From contig NZ_CP077092.1 of the NCBI RefSeq assembly GCF_014268585.2, forward strand, positions 2,666,001-2,730,000: DNA of 64,000 nt, read 5' to 3'. Below the pieces are notes generated by a model that saw only the letters and a list, made by a program, of their open reading frames with translations, made no database searches and had not been told where the DNA came from. The translations under genes were made by a program, and so were the position numbers. The DNA is from Pseudomonas iranensis. Lineage in GTDB: Bacteria > Pseudomonadota > Gammaproteobacteria > Pseudomonadales > Pseudomonadaceae. Positions 10,031 through 18,183 of the stretch are shown here, piece by piece. Each line of letters opens with the position of its first letter. Within the stretch, counting starts at the first letter, position 1.

Positions 10031-10117
10031 GTGGGAGCGAGCCTGCTCGCGAAGGGGCCTTTTCAGCCAGAGCTTTACTGACTGACACTCCGCTTTCGCG
10101 AGCAGGCTCGCTCCCAC
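10031..10117. repeat. REP pair (REPIN) between xylF and xylG
   Basis: Two copies of the 23-base Pseudomonas REP core lie in inverted orientation at 10031-10053 and 10095-10117, about 41 bases apart. The outer ends read GTGGGAGCGAGCCTGCTCGC and its complement. The pair can fold into one long hairpin inside the operon mRNA. REP hairpins between a binding-protein gene and its ATPase gene often stabilise the upstream message, which would favour XylF; that role is inference here. Confidence 0.9.
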
Positions 10118-10143
10118 AGGTCTGATCAAGATTTACGACCGGA

Positions 10144-11145
10144 TCACTGCCCGGCAATCTGCGCCTTGGTGTAGAAGCCGTCCTGTTCGAGCAAGTCGAT
10201 GTTGTCCTTGGTCAACGGCGTTGGCGTGAGCAGGATGGTGTCGACTTTCTTGCTGCCGTTGTCGTACTGCGAGGTGTAGGCCGGTTTTTCGTTGCGCGCC
10301 AGTTGCACCGAGAGCTTGGCTGCTTCGGAGGCGATGAGTTTCAGCGGTTTGTACACGGTCATGGTTTGCGTGCCGGCGATCACGCGTTTGACTGCTGCGA
10401 GGTCGGCGTCCTGACCGGAAATCGGCACCTTGCCGGCCAGCTGCTGCGCGGCCAGTGCCTGGATGGCACCGCCAGCGGTGGCGTCGTTGGAGGCGACGAT
10501 GCCGTCGATTTTGTTGTCGTTACGGGTCAGGGCGTTCTCAACGATGCTCAGCGCTTCGGTCGGGTTCCATTCCTTGACCCACTGCTGGCCGACGATCTTG
10601 ATATCACCCTTGTCGATGGCCGGTTGCAGCACCTTCATCTGGCCTTCACGGAGGATCTTGGCGTTGTTGTCGGTGGGCGCGCCACCCAGCAAGAAGTAAT
10701 TGCCCTTGGGCGCCGCTTTCAGCACGCCGCCGGCCTGCATCTCGCCGACCTTTTCGTTATCGAAGGAGATATAGGCGTCGACATCGGCGTTGAGAATCAG
10801 CCGGTCGTAAGACACCACTTTGATCCCGGCTTTCTTCGCTTCGGCCACCGCATTGGTCAGCACCGTGGCGTTGAACGGCACGATGACGATCACATCGACG
10901 CCACGAGAGATGAGGTTTTCGATCTGCGAAATCTGCTTCTGCTCGTTGGCGTCCGCCGATTGCACGAAGACTTTGGCGTCCATTTTTTCTGCCGCCGCGA
11001 CGAAGTAATCGCGATCGCGCGACCAGCGTTCCAGACGCAGATCGTCAATGGAGAAACCGATTTTCGGGTGGGTGGCGTCGGCCATTACCGGCAGGGCCAA
11101 CAACGCCAGGGCACTGGCCAACAGCGTACGTTTCAAGTTCTTCAT
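10144..11145 (-). CDS. xylF: Xylose-binding periplasmic protein XylF
   Basis: The chosen ATG at 11145 follows AAAGGA and gives 333 residues with signal peptide MKNLKRTLLASALALLALPVMA. Mature blocks KIGFSIDDLRLERWSRDRDYFVAAAEKM, SADANEQKQISQIENLISRGVDVIVIVPFN and DGIVASNDATAGGAIQAL are XylF/periplasmic binding protein family features. A longer frame upstream would add 36 residues with no signal-peptide logic, so it was rejected. It is the second gene of xylAFGH, with a large inverted repeat upstream and a REP pair downstream. Confidence 0.95.
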   Translation of the reverse strand: MKNLKRTLLASALALLALPVMADATHPKIGFSIDDLRLERWSRDRDYFVAAAEKMDAKVFVQSADANEQKQISQIENLISRGVDVIVIVPFNATVLTNAVAEAKKAGIKVVSYDRLILNADVDAYISFDNEKVGEMQAGGVLKAAPKGNYFLLGGAPTDNNAKILREGQMKVLQPAIDKGDIKIVGQQWVKEWNPTEALSIVENALTRNDNKIDGIVASNDATAGGAIQALAAQQLAGKVPISGQDADLAAVKRVIAGTQTMTVYKPLKLIASEAAKLSVQLARNEKPAYTSQYDNGSKKVDTILLTPTPLTKDNIDLLEQDGFYTKAQIAGQ

Positions 11146-11219
11146 GGTGGTGCGTCCTTTTATTTTTGTTGGAAAGACACGGCCTGACGATGAATCGGGC
11201 TGGTAGAACTGTAGAGAAT

Positions 11220-11279
11220 CTGCCGACGCAGCAGGCACAGAATTGTCGTGCAATTGTCACAGCGTCGTTGCGTCGGCAG
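11220..11279. other. Long inverted repeat between xylA and xylF
   Basis: CTGCCGACGCA (11220-11230) and TGCGTCGGCAG (11269-11279) are perfect 11-base arms around a 38-base loop that itself contains the small inverted repeat ACAATTG/CAATTGT-like motif. It lies wholly in the 147-base xylA-xylF gap. There is no U-run, so it is more likely an mRNA processing or stability element, or an operator, than a terminator. Confidence 0.55.
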
Positions 11280-11292
11280 CCTCCCTTGGCGA

Positions 11293-12609
11293 TCAGCGAT
11301 ACAGGTAACGGTTGACGATGTTTTCGAGCATTTCCTGGCGGCCGCTGACGGCTTGCGGGTTCAACTCGTTGCTGAACGCGTGCTCGGCCAGCGACTCGAG
11401 ATTGAAGTCGCCCGCCATCACCGCTTGCCCGAACGGCTGACGCCAGCCGGCGTAGCGTTGGTCCTTGAGCACTTGCAGTTGATCGTTCTCGACCATCGCG
11501 GCGGCGCGTTCCAGCGACAAGGCCAGAACGTCCATGGCGCCAACGTGGCCGTGGAACAGGTCGATCTCGTCGAGGCTCTGCCGGCGCACCTTGGAGTCGA
11601 AATTGAAACCGCCATTCTTGAAACCGCCGGCCTTGAGGATTTCATAGGTCGCCAAGGTCATTTCTTCGACGCTGTTGGGGAACTGGTCGGTGTCCCAGCC
11701 GTTTTGCGGATCGCCACGGTTGGCGTCGATGCTGCCGAAAATCCCCAGCGAGGCGGCAGTGGCAATTTCGTGATGAAAGCTATGGCCGGCCAGGGTCGCG
11801 TGGTTGGCCTCGATGTTGACCTTGATTTCCTTCTCCAGACCGTACTGCTGGAGGAAGCCGAACACCGTGGCGCTGTCGTAATCGTACTGGTGCTTGGTCG
11901 GCTCCTGCGGCTTGGGCTCGATCAGCAGGTCACCGGTGAAACCGATCTTGTGCTTGTGCTCGACCACCATGCGCATGAAACGCCCGAGTTGTTCGCGCTC
12001 GCGTTTCAAGTCGGTATTGAGCAGAGTTTCGTAACCTTCACGACCGCCCCACAGCACGTAGTTGGAACCCTTGAGCCGATGGGTGGCATTCATTGCGCTG
12101 AACACTTGCGCGGCGGCGCAGGCGAACACTTCCGGATCGGGATTGCTCGCGGCACCGGCGGCGAAACGCGGATTGCTGAAGCAGTTGGCGGTGCCCCAGA
12201 GCAACTTGATGCCGCTTTGTTCCTGATGCTGTTCGAGGCGATCGACCATTTGCGCGAAGTGTTCGCGGTACTCCTTCAGCGAGTTGCCTTCTGGGGCGAC
12301 GTCCGTGTCGTGAAAGCAGTAGTAATCGATGCCCAGTTTGCTGAAGAACTCGAATGCGGCTTGAGCTTTGCCGATGGCCAGTTCCATCGGTTCGCCACTG
12401 CGTTGCCATGGGCGTTTGAAGGTGCCGGCACCGAACACATCGGAGCCCGGCCAGACGAAGGTGTGCCAGTAGCAGGCGGCCATGCGCAGGTGTTCGCGCA
12501 TGGGTTTGCCGAGGATCAGCTTGTCGGCGTCGTAGTGACGGAATGCGAGGGGCGAATCACTGTTCGGGCCTTCGTAGCGAACCGGCTCGATATTGGGGAA
12601 ATACTGCAT
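11293..12609 (-). CDS. xylA: Xylose isomerase
   Basis: The 438-residue protein converts D-xylose to D-xylulose in the cytoplasm. It has the catalytic histidine block [13 protein letters not shown], the metal-binding block [18 protein letters not shown] and the signature [19 protein letters not shown]. coli XylA has 440 residues. The ATG at 12609 ([14 protein letters not shown]) fits the family start; the frame is open for a further 55 codons upstream, which are not family sequence. It is first in the operon and divergent from xylR. No xylulokinase gene (xylB) is present in the window, so phosphorylation of xylulose must be encoded elsewhere. Confidence 0.97.
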   Translation of the reverse strand: MQYFPNIEPVRYEGPNSDSPLAFRHYDADKLILGKPMREHLRMAACYWHTFVWPGSDVFGAGTFKRPWQRSGEPMELAIGKAQAAFEFFSKLGIDYYCFHDTDVAPEGNSLKEYREHFAQMVDRLEQHQEQSGIKLLWGTANCFSNPRFAAGAASNPDPEVFACAAAQVFSAMNATHRLKGSNYVLWGGREGYETLLNTDLKREREQLGRFMRMVVEHKHKIGFTGDLLIEPKPQEPTKHQYDYDSATVFGFLQQYGLEKEIKVNIEANHATLAGHSFHHEIATAASLGIFGSIDANRGDPQNGWDTDQFPNSVEEMTLATYEILKAGGFKNGGFNFDSKVRRQSLDEIDLFHGHVGAMDVLALSLERAAAMVENDQLQVLKDQRYAGWRQPFGQAVMAGDFNLESLAEHAFSNELNPQAVSGRQEMLENIVNRYLYR

Positions 12610-12682
12610 GGACCTTGTCCTTGTTGTTCTTGGCGGTGTCTCGATACTAGCAACGGCCCCGTGCCCGCTGATTATGAAAAGC

Positions 12683-12713
12683 CTCAACTGCGAGTGCGAT
12701 TTTGCGTATTGAG
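12683..12713. promoter_or_regulatory. Possible XylR-binding region upstream of xylA
   Basis: Between xylA and xylR lies a block flanked by CTCAA and TTGAG, with repeated TGCG-type elements inside (CTGCGAG, TGCGATTT, TGCGTA). It sits about 75-105 bases upstream of the xylA ATG, where an AraC-type activator would bind. This is pattern spotting only; no consensus was tested. Confidence 0.25.
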
Positions 12714-12792
12714 CTTCAGCGCGCGCAGGCCTAGTCTGTGTCCATCGTCGCCGCGACATGGCGGCCCGGAACAAAAATAATTTGAGGCCGCT

Positions 12793-12866
12793 TTCGCGAG
12801 CAGGCTTGCTCCCACATTTGATTCGTGTCGTTCACAAAACCGTGTGGGAGCGAGCCTGCTCGCGAA
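12793..12866. repeat. REP pair in the xylA-xylR intergenic region
   Basis: Two REP cores at 12793-12815 and 12844-12866 lie in inverted orientation. The order is opposite to the other pairs in this window: here the CCCAC ends face each other. The second copy ends 28 bases before the xylR start, an unusual place for REPs because it falls in a divergent promoter region. Confidence 0.85.
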
Positions 12867-12893
12867 TGGCTTGACGCAAAATCCGGATACTGA

Positions 12894-14069
12894 ATGAAGA
12901 GCCTACCGCCCGTGCACCGCATCGCCCTGTTGTTCAACGGCAGCAAGATCTACGACCGTGGCATCATCAGCGGCATTGGCAACTACCTGAGCAGCACCCG
13001 CGCTTCCTGGGACCTGTTTCTGGAAGAGGATTTTCTCTGCCGCCTGAAAGGCATCGAGCGCTGGCAGGGCGACGGGATCATTGCCGACTTCGACGATCCG
13101 CTGATTGGCGAGGCGCTGGCCGACATTCATTTGCCGGTGGTGGCGGTGGGCGGTTCCTACGAGGATGCTCGCGCTTATCCGAAAGCGATTCCCTATGTCG
13201 CCACCGATAACAACGCATTGATCACCCTGGCTTACTCGCATCTGGTCGAGGCGGGGTTGCAGCGCTTTGCCTGTTTCAGCCTGCCGGAAGCGCAGGCCAA
13301 TCGCTGGGCGCAGGAGCGGGAAAAGGCCTTTCGCAAACTGATGCAACGAGACGGCCTGCACGCCGAGATCTATCGCGGCATGGGCACCAGCGCGCCGCTG
13401 TGGGACAGCGCCGTCGAACAACTGATCGCCTGGCTGCACAGCCTGCCGAAACCGATCGGCATCATCGCCGTCAGCGACGCCCGCGCCCGGCAGTTGCTGC
13501 AAGCCTGCCTGACCGCCGGCATTGCCGTGCCCGAGCAGGTCGCGCTGATCGGCATCGATAACGACCCGCTGACCCGCAGCCTGACTCGCGTACCGCTGAG
13601 TTCAGTGATTCAGGGCACCGAAACCATGGGCCGCACCGCTGCGCAATTGCTGCACCAGATGCTCCACGGCATGCCGTCCACCGGCACGCAGATTCTGATT
13701 CCGCCGGACGCGGTCAACGTGCAGGTGTCGAGCCTGCACCAATCGCTGGGCAATCCCTACGTCATGCAAGCGCTGCTGTTCATCCGCCAATATGCCTGTC
13801 AGGGCATCAAGACCGCGCAAGTGGCGGCGTATGTCGGGGTGTCGCGCTCATCGCTGGAAGCGCATTTCCGCGCCGAGCGCGGTTGCAGCGTGCATGACGA
13901 GATTCTGCGTTTCAAACTGGCGGCGGCTACCAGCGGTTTGAAGAACACCGATGCGGCGATTGCCGACATTGCCCAGGCCTGCGGCTTCAAGTCTGCGCAA
14001 TATCTGCACACGGTGTTCCGTCGCGAGTTCGGCTGCACGCCCCGCGAATATCAGCAGGGCGGGGCGTAG
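12894..14069 (+). CDS. xylR: Xylose operon activator XylR, AraC family
   Basis: The 391-residue protein has an N-terminal sugar-binding, LacI-like sensor (HRIALLFNGSKIYDRGIISGIGNYL, then IGIIAVSDARARQLLQACLTAGIAVPEQVALIGIDND). A C-terminal AraC double helix-turn-helix follows (YACQGIKTAQVAAYVGVSRSSLEAHFRAERGCS and IADIAQACGFKSAQYLHTVFRREFGCTPREYQ). E. coli XylR has 392 residues and the same plan. It is divergent from xylA and should activate xylAFGH in response to xylose. No other sugar genes are in the neighbourhood. Confidence 0.94.
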   Translation: MKSLPPVHRIALLFNGSKIYDRGIISGIGNYLSSTRASWDLFLEEDFLCRLKGIERWQGDGIIADFDDPLIGEALADIHLPVVAVGGSYEDARAYPKAIPYVATDNNALITLAYSHLVEAGLQRFACFSLPEAQANRWAQEREKAFRKLMQRDGLHAEIYRGMGTSAPLWDSAVEQLIAWLHSLPKPIGIIAVSDARARQLLQACLTAGIAVPEQVALIGIDNDPLTRSLTRVPLSSVIQGTETMGRTAAQLLHQMLHGMPSTGTQILIPPDAVNVQVSSLHQSLGNPYVMQALLFIRQYACQGIKTAQVAAYVGVSRSSLEAHFRAERGCSVHDEILRFKLAAATSGLKNTDAAIADIAQACGFKSAQYLHTVFRREFGCTPREYQQGGA

Positions 14070-14081
14070 CGCTGCGAAGAC

Positions 14082-15248
14082 TTACGCCAGCGCAGCGGCA
14101 CTGGCTCTGGAGCGCCAGGCGAACGTCAGCACCATCAGCAGGCCCAGACCAGCCATCGCCGCGCCGGCCAGGGAAATCGCCGGATAACCCAGCCCGGCAT
14201 TGATCACCGCGCCACCCAGCGCCGCGCCGATCGCGTTGCCGAAATTGAACGCGCCGATGTTCACCGCCGAAGCGAGATTCGGCGCGTCTTTGGCCGCTTC
14301 CATCACGCGCATCTGCAGCGGCGGCACCAGAGCGAAGCTGGCGATACCCCAGATCAGAATGGCCACGGCGGCCGGCAGCGGCCAGCGCATCAGCACCGTG
14401 AACGCCAGCAACACCACAATCAATGCGCTCAGCGACACGATCAGGGTGCGGTCGATCGAACGGTCGGCAGCCTTGCCACCCCACATGTTGCCCAGCGTCA
14501 AACCGATTCCGAACAACACCAGCATGGCGGTGATGAACGCGGCGGACGCGTGGGTTTCGCTGCTGAGAATTGGCGCGATGTAAGTGAACACAGTGAACAT
14601 TGCGCTTGAGCCGACCACGGTCAGGGCCAGCGCGGCCAGTACCGGACCTCGGCCTAGCACACGAATTTCCGCCAGCGCCCCCGCGCCTTGCTCTGCTTTC
14701 AGATTGGGCAGGGCGAACCACAAGGCGATCATGGTCAGCACGCCGAGGCCGGTAATGCCCCAGAACGCCGTGCGCCAGCCAAACAGGTCACCAAACCAGG
14801 CTGCCAGCGGCACACCGCCGATGGTCGCCAACGTCAGGCCCATGAACATCGCCGCCACGGCGCCGGCACGTTTTTCCGGCGCGACCACGCTGGCGGCGAC
14901 CACGGAGCCCACCCCAAAGAACGCACCGTGATTGAGCGAGGTGATCACTCGGGCGACCATCAGGCTGGAGTAATCGGTGGCCAGCGCTGACATCAGGTTA
15001 CCCAAGGTGAAAATCGCCATCAGCCCGATCAGCAGATAGCGCCGCGGGATCTTGCCGGTGGTCAGGGTCATCAGCGGCGCGCCGAGCAGCACGCCCAAGG
15101 CGTAGGCACTGACCAACAACCCCGCAGCGGGAATGGAAACGCCGAGATCGGCGGCGATGCCGGGCAACATGCCCATCGGCGCGAACTCGGTGACGCCGAT
15201 GCCAAAGGCGCCGACAGCGAGTGCAACAAGTGGTGGATTGATACGCAT
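14082..15248 (-). CDS. MFS efflux transporter (AraJ/YdhP type)
   Basis: The 388-residue protein has 12 predicted membrane segments. The start is typical of DHA1-family drug or arabinose-type exporters (MRINPPLVALAVGAFGIGVTEFAPMGMLPGIAADLGVSIPAAGLLVSAYALGVLLGAPLM). The MFS loop is GKIPRRYLLIG. The ATG at 15248 is preceded by AGGAGA; an ATG five codons upstream is less well placed. It is divergent from a LysR gene, the usual arrangement for a regulated efflux pump. Substrate unknown. Confidence 0.88.
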   Translation of the reverse strand: MRINPPLVALAVGAFGIGVTEFAPMGMLPGIAADLGVSIPAAGLLVSAYALGVLLGAPLMTLTTGKIPRRYLLIGLMAIFTLGNLMSALATDYSSLMVARVITSLNHGAFFGVGSVVAASVVAPEKRAGAVAAMFMGLTLATIGGVPLAAWFGDLFGWRTAFWGITGLGVLTMIALWFALPNLKAEQGAGALAEIRVLGRGPVLAALALTVVGSSAMFTVFTYIAPILSSETHASAAFITAMLVLFGIGLTLGNMWGGKAADRSIDRTLIVSLSALIVVLLAFTVLMRWPLPAAVAILIWGIASFALVPPLQMRVMEAAKDAPNLASAVNIGAFNFGNAIGAALGGAVINAGLGYPAISLAGAAMAGLGLLMVLTFAWRSRASAAALA

Positions 15249-15343
15249 GGAAAGTCTCCTCATCTATGCCGCCAATGCTACGATCCATCGTTTTCCGGCG
15301 GTAGATGGCGATTTTGGCAATCACCTTTGCGTAAGAGGCACGA

Positions 15344-16237
15344 ATGGACTTCAACGGCAGGTCAGGGGAAATGAGTGTGTTCGTCACCGTGGCGCAGGAG
15401 GGCAGCCTCTCAGCGGCTGCGCGTGCGCTGGGGCTGACGCCTTCGGCGGTCAGTCGGATCATCGCCCGCGCCGAACAACGACTCGGCACTCGTCTGTTGC
15501 TGCGCACCACCCGCGCGCTGACGTTTACCGCCGAGGGCGAGGCCTTCCTGCGCGGTGCCCGGCGAATTCTTGCCGACATGGACGAAGTGGAAGGGGCCAT
15601 TACCGATCAAGGCGTACCCAAGGGCCGCTTGCGTGTCAGTGCCGCCCTTGGCCATGGACGGCTGACCATTGTGCCACTGGTCGCAGCCTTCACTGCCCGT
15701 TACCCGAACATCGTCGTTGACCTCAGCCTTGGCGACGAAGTAGTCGACATCCTTGCCGGTCAGGCGGACGTCGCCATCCGCTTCGGCCATCTGCCCGACA
15801 GCCCGTTGACCGCACGCCGGCTCGGCCACACCGGCCAGGTCGTGGTGGCATCGCCCGACTATCTGCAACGTCATGGCACGCCTCAGCAACCCGAAGACCT
15901 GCTCAAGCACAACTGCCTGCGCTTCAACTTCCGCCGCGCCGAAGCCAACTGGCCGTTTATCCGCGACGGCAAGGAGTTCTCGCTGAAAGTCAGCGGCAAC
16001 ATCGAATGCAGCAGCGGCGAAGCACTGGCCCAGTTCGCCAGGCTCGGCGCAGGCGTTGCGCGCATTGGCGAGTTCACCGTCAGGGAAGACTTGCAGCGCG
16101 GCACGCTGATCCCGCTGCTGCAAACGTTTAACCCGGGCGATGAGGAGCCGATTCATGCGGTGTTCGTCGGCGGCGCGGCGATGCCGGTGCGGGTGCGGTT
16201 GTTTGTGGATTTTTTGCTGGAGCAGCATCGGATGTAA
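15344..16237 (+). CDS. LysR-family transcriptional regulator
   Basis: The 297-residue protein has a winged helix at residues ~5-62 (MSVFVTVAQEGSLSAAARALGLTPSAVSRIIARAEQRLGTRLLLRTTRALTFTAEG). The substrate-binding domain of the CrgA-like subgroup follows (GRLRVSAALGHGRLTIVPLVAAF, DVAIRFGHLPDS). Divergent transcription from the MFS gene suggests it controls that exporter and itself from 15249-15343. Confidence 0.92.
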   Translation: MDFNGRSGEMSVFVTVAQEGSLSAAARALGLTPSAVSRIIARAEQRLGTRLLLRTTRALTFTAEGEAFLRGARRILADMDEVEGAITDQGVPKGRLRVSAALGHGRLTIVPLVAAFTARYPNIVVDLSLGDEVVDILAGQADVAIRFGHLPDSPLTARRLGHTGQVVVASPDYLQRHGTPQQPEDLLKHNCLRFNFRRAEANWPFIRDGKEFSLKVSGNIECSSGEALAQFARLGAGVARIGEFTVREDLQRGTLIPLLQTFNPGDEEPIHAVFVGGAAMPVRVRLFVDFLLEQHRM

Positions 16238-16285
16238 GCGTGCCGGTCGGATTCAGCGAGTCGTCCTTGACCCGCAGGCTGGCGG

Positions 16286-17062
16286 CTAGATTGTCGGGAT
16301 GGTCCCGCCGTCGATCACAAATTCACTTCCTGTGATCGACGCCGCTCGCGGCGACGCCACTAACCCGATCAGCTCAGCCACTTCTGCTGGCGTCGATGGG
16401 CGGCCGAGCGGGATACCGCCCAAGGCTTGCATGATGATGTCCTTGCCACCCTGATAGTCAGTGCCTGCCTCCTGCGCGAGTCGCTCGGCCAATGCCACCG
16501 AAGCTTCGGTTTCGACCCAGCCCGGGGAAACCCGAACCACACGGACCCCTTTGGGCGACACCTCTTTCGACAGGCTCTTGCTGTAGGTCGACAGCGCAGC
16601 CTTGGCCGCCGCGTACGCTGTGGTGGATTCCGGCAGTGGCAGTCGACTCTGGATGGAGGTGACATGGATCACCACGCCATCCCGGCGCTCGAGCATGCCT
16701 GGGAGCAGGGCGCGATCGAGGCGCACCGCTGGCAGCAAATTCAGATTGAGCTCGCGTTGCCACTGCTCCTCGTCCAGCGCTGCAAAACCACCACCGGGGG
16801 CCGACGAGCCACCCAGAACATGGATCACTATGTCGACGCCGCCCAGTTGCTGTTCGACCGCAGCGATGAGTAGGTCACAACCTTCCCGGGTCGAAAGATC
16901 AGCCGCAACCAGCAGTGCGCCCGGCATTTCGACATCCACTTGCCGAGCCGAAGTGATGACCTTTGCCTCCTCGGCCAGGAACCACTCGACCACTGCTTTG
17001 CCGATTCCCTTGGTGCCGCCAGTGACGAGGACCCGCTTGCCAGTCAATCCTGAATTCAGCAT
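16286..17062 (-). CDS. SDR-family oxidoreductase
   Basis: The 258-residue classical short-chain dehydrogenase has the cofactor motif TGGTKGIG (residues ~14-21). The active site comprises Ser in TSIQS and YAAAK, and the C-terminal block is [12 protein letters not shown]. The substrate is unknown. Its ATG overlaps the stop of a 36-codon frame with a strong ribosome-binding site (ATGCTGA), so translation is probably coupled to it. A LysR gene is divergent on the other side. Confidence 0.92.
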   Translation of the reverse strand: MLNSGLTGKRVLVTGGTKGIGKAVVEWFLAEEAKVITSARQVDVEMPGALLVAADLSTREGCDLLIAAVEQQLGGVDIVIHVLGGSSAPGGGFAALDEEQWQRELNLNLLPAVRLDRALLPGMLERRDGVVIHVTSIQSRLPLPESTTAYAAAKAALSTYSKSLSKEVSPKGVRVVRVSPGWVETEASVALAERLAQEAGTDYQGGKDIIMQALGGIPLGRPSTPAEVAELIGLVASPRAASITGSEFVIDGGTIPTI

Positions 17063-17166
17063 GGCGAAATCTCCAGCGCTCGGAATTGATGGGTCGCGTC
17101 GTAGATTTCTCTCTCGTCGATGACCGTGACATACGTCTGCACGACGGCGGGAAGTTGAAGGTTCAT
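17056..17166 (-). CDS. 36-codon frame coupled to the SDR gene; possible decayed SnoaL-like gene
   Basis: [13 protein letters not shown] followed by [20 protein letters not shown] starts at an ATG with CAGGAG at ideal spacing and ends overlapping the SDR start. Genes for SnoaL/NTF2-like proteins, whose N-terminus looks like MNLPxPIxxYF and whose last strand ends LEI, often precede SDR genes of this type. The frame could therefore be an in-frame fusion of the two ends of such a gene left by an internal deletion. It could also simply be a leader. The assignment is tentative. Confidence 0.4.
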   Translation of the reverse strand: MNLQLPAVVQTYVTVIDEREIYDATHQFRALEISPC

Positions 17167-17270
17167 TGGCTGACTCCTGATTGATTAACTGGAGTCATCT
17201 TGCTGGGCTGCAGATAGTTTGTTCAACTGGGACAAAACTTAATGACCTATCCCGTAAATCAGGACAATCC

Positions 17271-18170
17271 ATGGTTCAGGATCGCTTGGCCCTCAATGAA
17301 CTGGACGCCGTCATAGCCGTGGCGCGAAGGGGGTCGTTTCGCCAGGCCGCCATTGATCTCGACGTCTCCACCACCGCGCTGAGCAACACCATTGCGCAAC
17401 TGGAAGCGCGCCTCGAATCGCGCCTGTTCAACCGCACCACCCGCAGCGTCGCCATCACCGAAGCGGGGAGAGTGTTTCTCGAACAGGTGGGGCCAGCCTT
17501 GCAGGATTTGCGTGCGGCACTCGACGCAGTGCGCTCGCAGAACGCCGGGCCCTCGGGCACGTTGCGCATCAACGCCTTCGCCAGTGCTGCGCGTTCGGCG
17601 TTGCTGCCACTGGTGATCGAGTTTTTGCAGCAGCATCCGAAAGTCCATATTGACCTTGTAACCGAAGGCCGGCTGGTGGATATCGTGGCTGACGGCTTCG
17701 ATTTCGGCGTGCGCTCGGCAGGCCTGGTGCCCAACGACGTGATTGTGGTCCCCGTAGGGCCGCCGCAGCGGTACGCAGTGGTCGGTTCGCCAGCGTACTT
17801 TGAACAACAGGGCAAACCGCGCACGCCGTCCGATCTGCCCGGGCATCGATGCATCCGCGTGCGACTGCCGAACGGGGCGATTTTCCCTTGGTATTTCGAG
17901 CGCGACGGCGAAGTCATTCGTCTGGATGTAAGCGGGCCGCTGACCCTGGATGAATCGAGCGTGGTCAAGGTGGCGGTGCAGGCGGATATGGGGCTGGGCT
18001 TTTTCATGGAGCAGGACGTTCGTGACGAAATCCGCAGCGGCGAGTTCGTGCAGGTACTCGAGGACTGGACCCCGCCCCGAGACAGGTTGTGCCTGTACTA
18101 CCCGAACCGCCGCAATCCCTCTGCGGCCGCCAGGGCATTCATAGAGTTGGCGCGCGCCAGTCAGGCTTGA
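17271..18170 (+). CDS. LysR-family transcriptional regulator
   Basis: The 299-residue regulator starts at the ATG at 17271 ([60 protein letters not shown]) behind AGGA. An in-frame upstream extension of 30 codons has no family match. The effector domain has [27 protein letters not shown]. Divergent from the small frame/SDR pair, which it probably regulates. Confidence 0.92.
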   Translation: MVQDRLALNELDAVIAVARRGSFRQAAIDLDVSTTALSNTIAQLEARLESRLFNRTTRSVAITEAGRVFLEQVGPALQDLRAALDAVRSQNAGPSGTLRINAFASAARSALLPLVIEFLQQHPKVHIDLVTEGRLVDIVADGFDFGVRSAGLVPNDVIVVPVGPPQRYAVVGSPAYFEQQGKPRTPSDLPGHRCIRVRLPNGAIFPWYFERDGEVIRLDVSGPLTLDESSVVKVAVQADMGLGFFMEQDVRDEIRSGEFVQVLEDWTPPRDRLCLYYPNRRNPSAAARAFIELARASQA

Positions 18171-18183
18171 CCCGGCACGGTAT

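Noticed and set aside
9033..10085. A 350-codon plus-strand frame opposite xylG
   Set aside because: XylG motifs on the minus strand are complete, and the opposing frame has antisense composition.
11248..12780. A 510-codon open frame on the plus strand opposite xylA
   Set aside because: It mirrors a certain xylose isomerase gene. Its translation is rich in His/Gln/Arg with no family motif, as expected for antisense frames in G/C-rich DNA.
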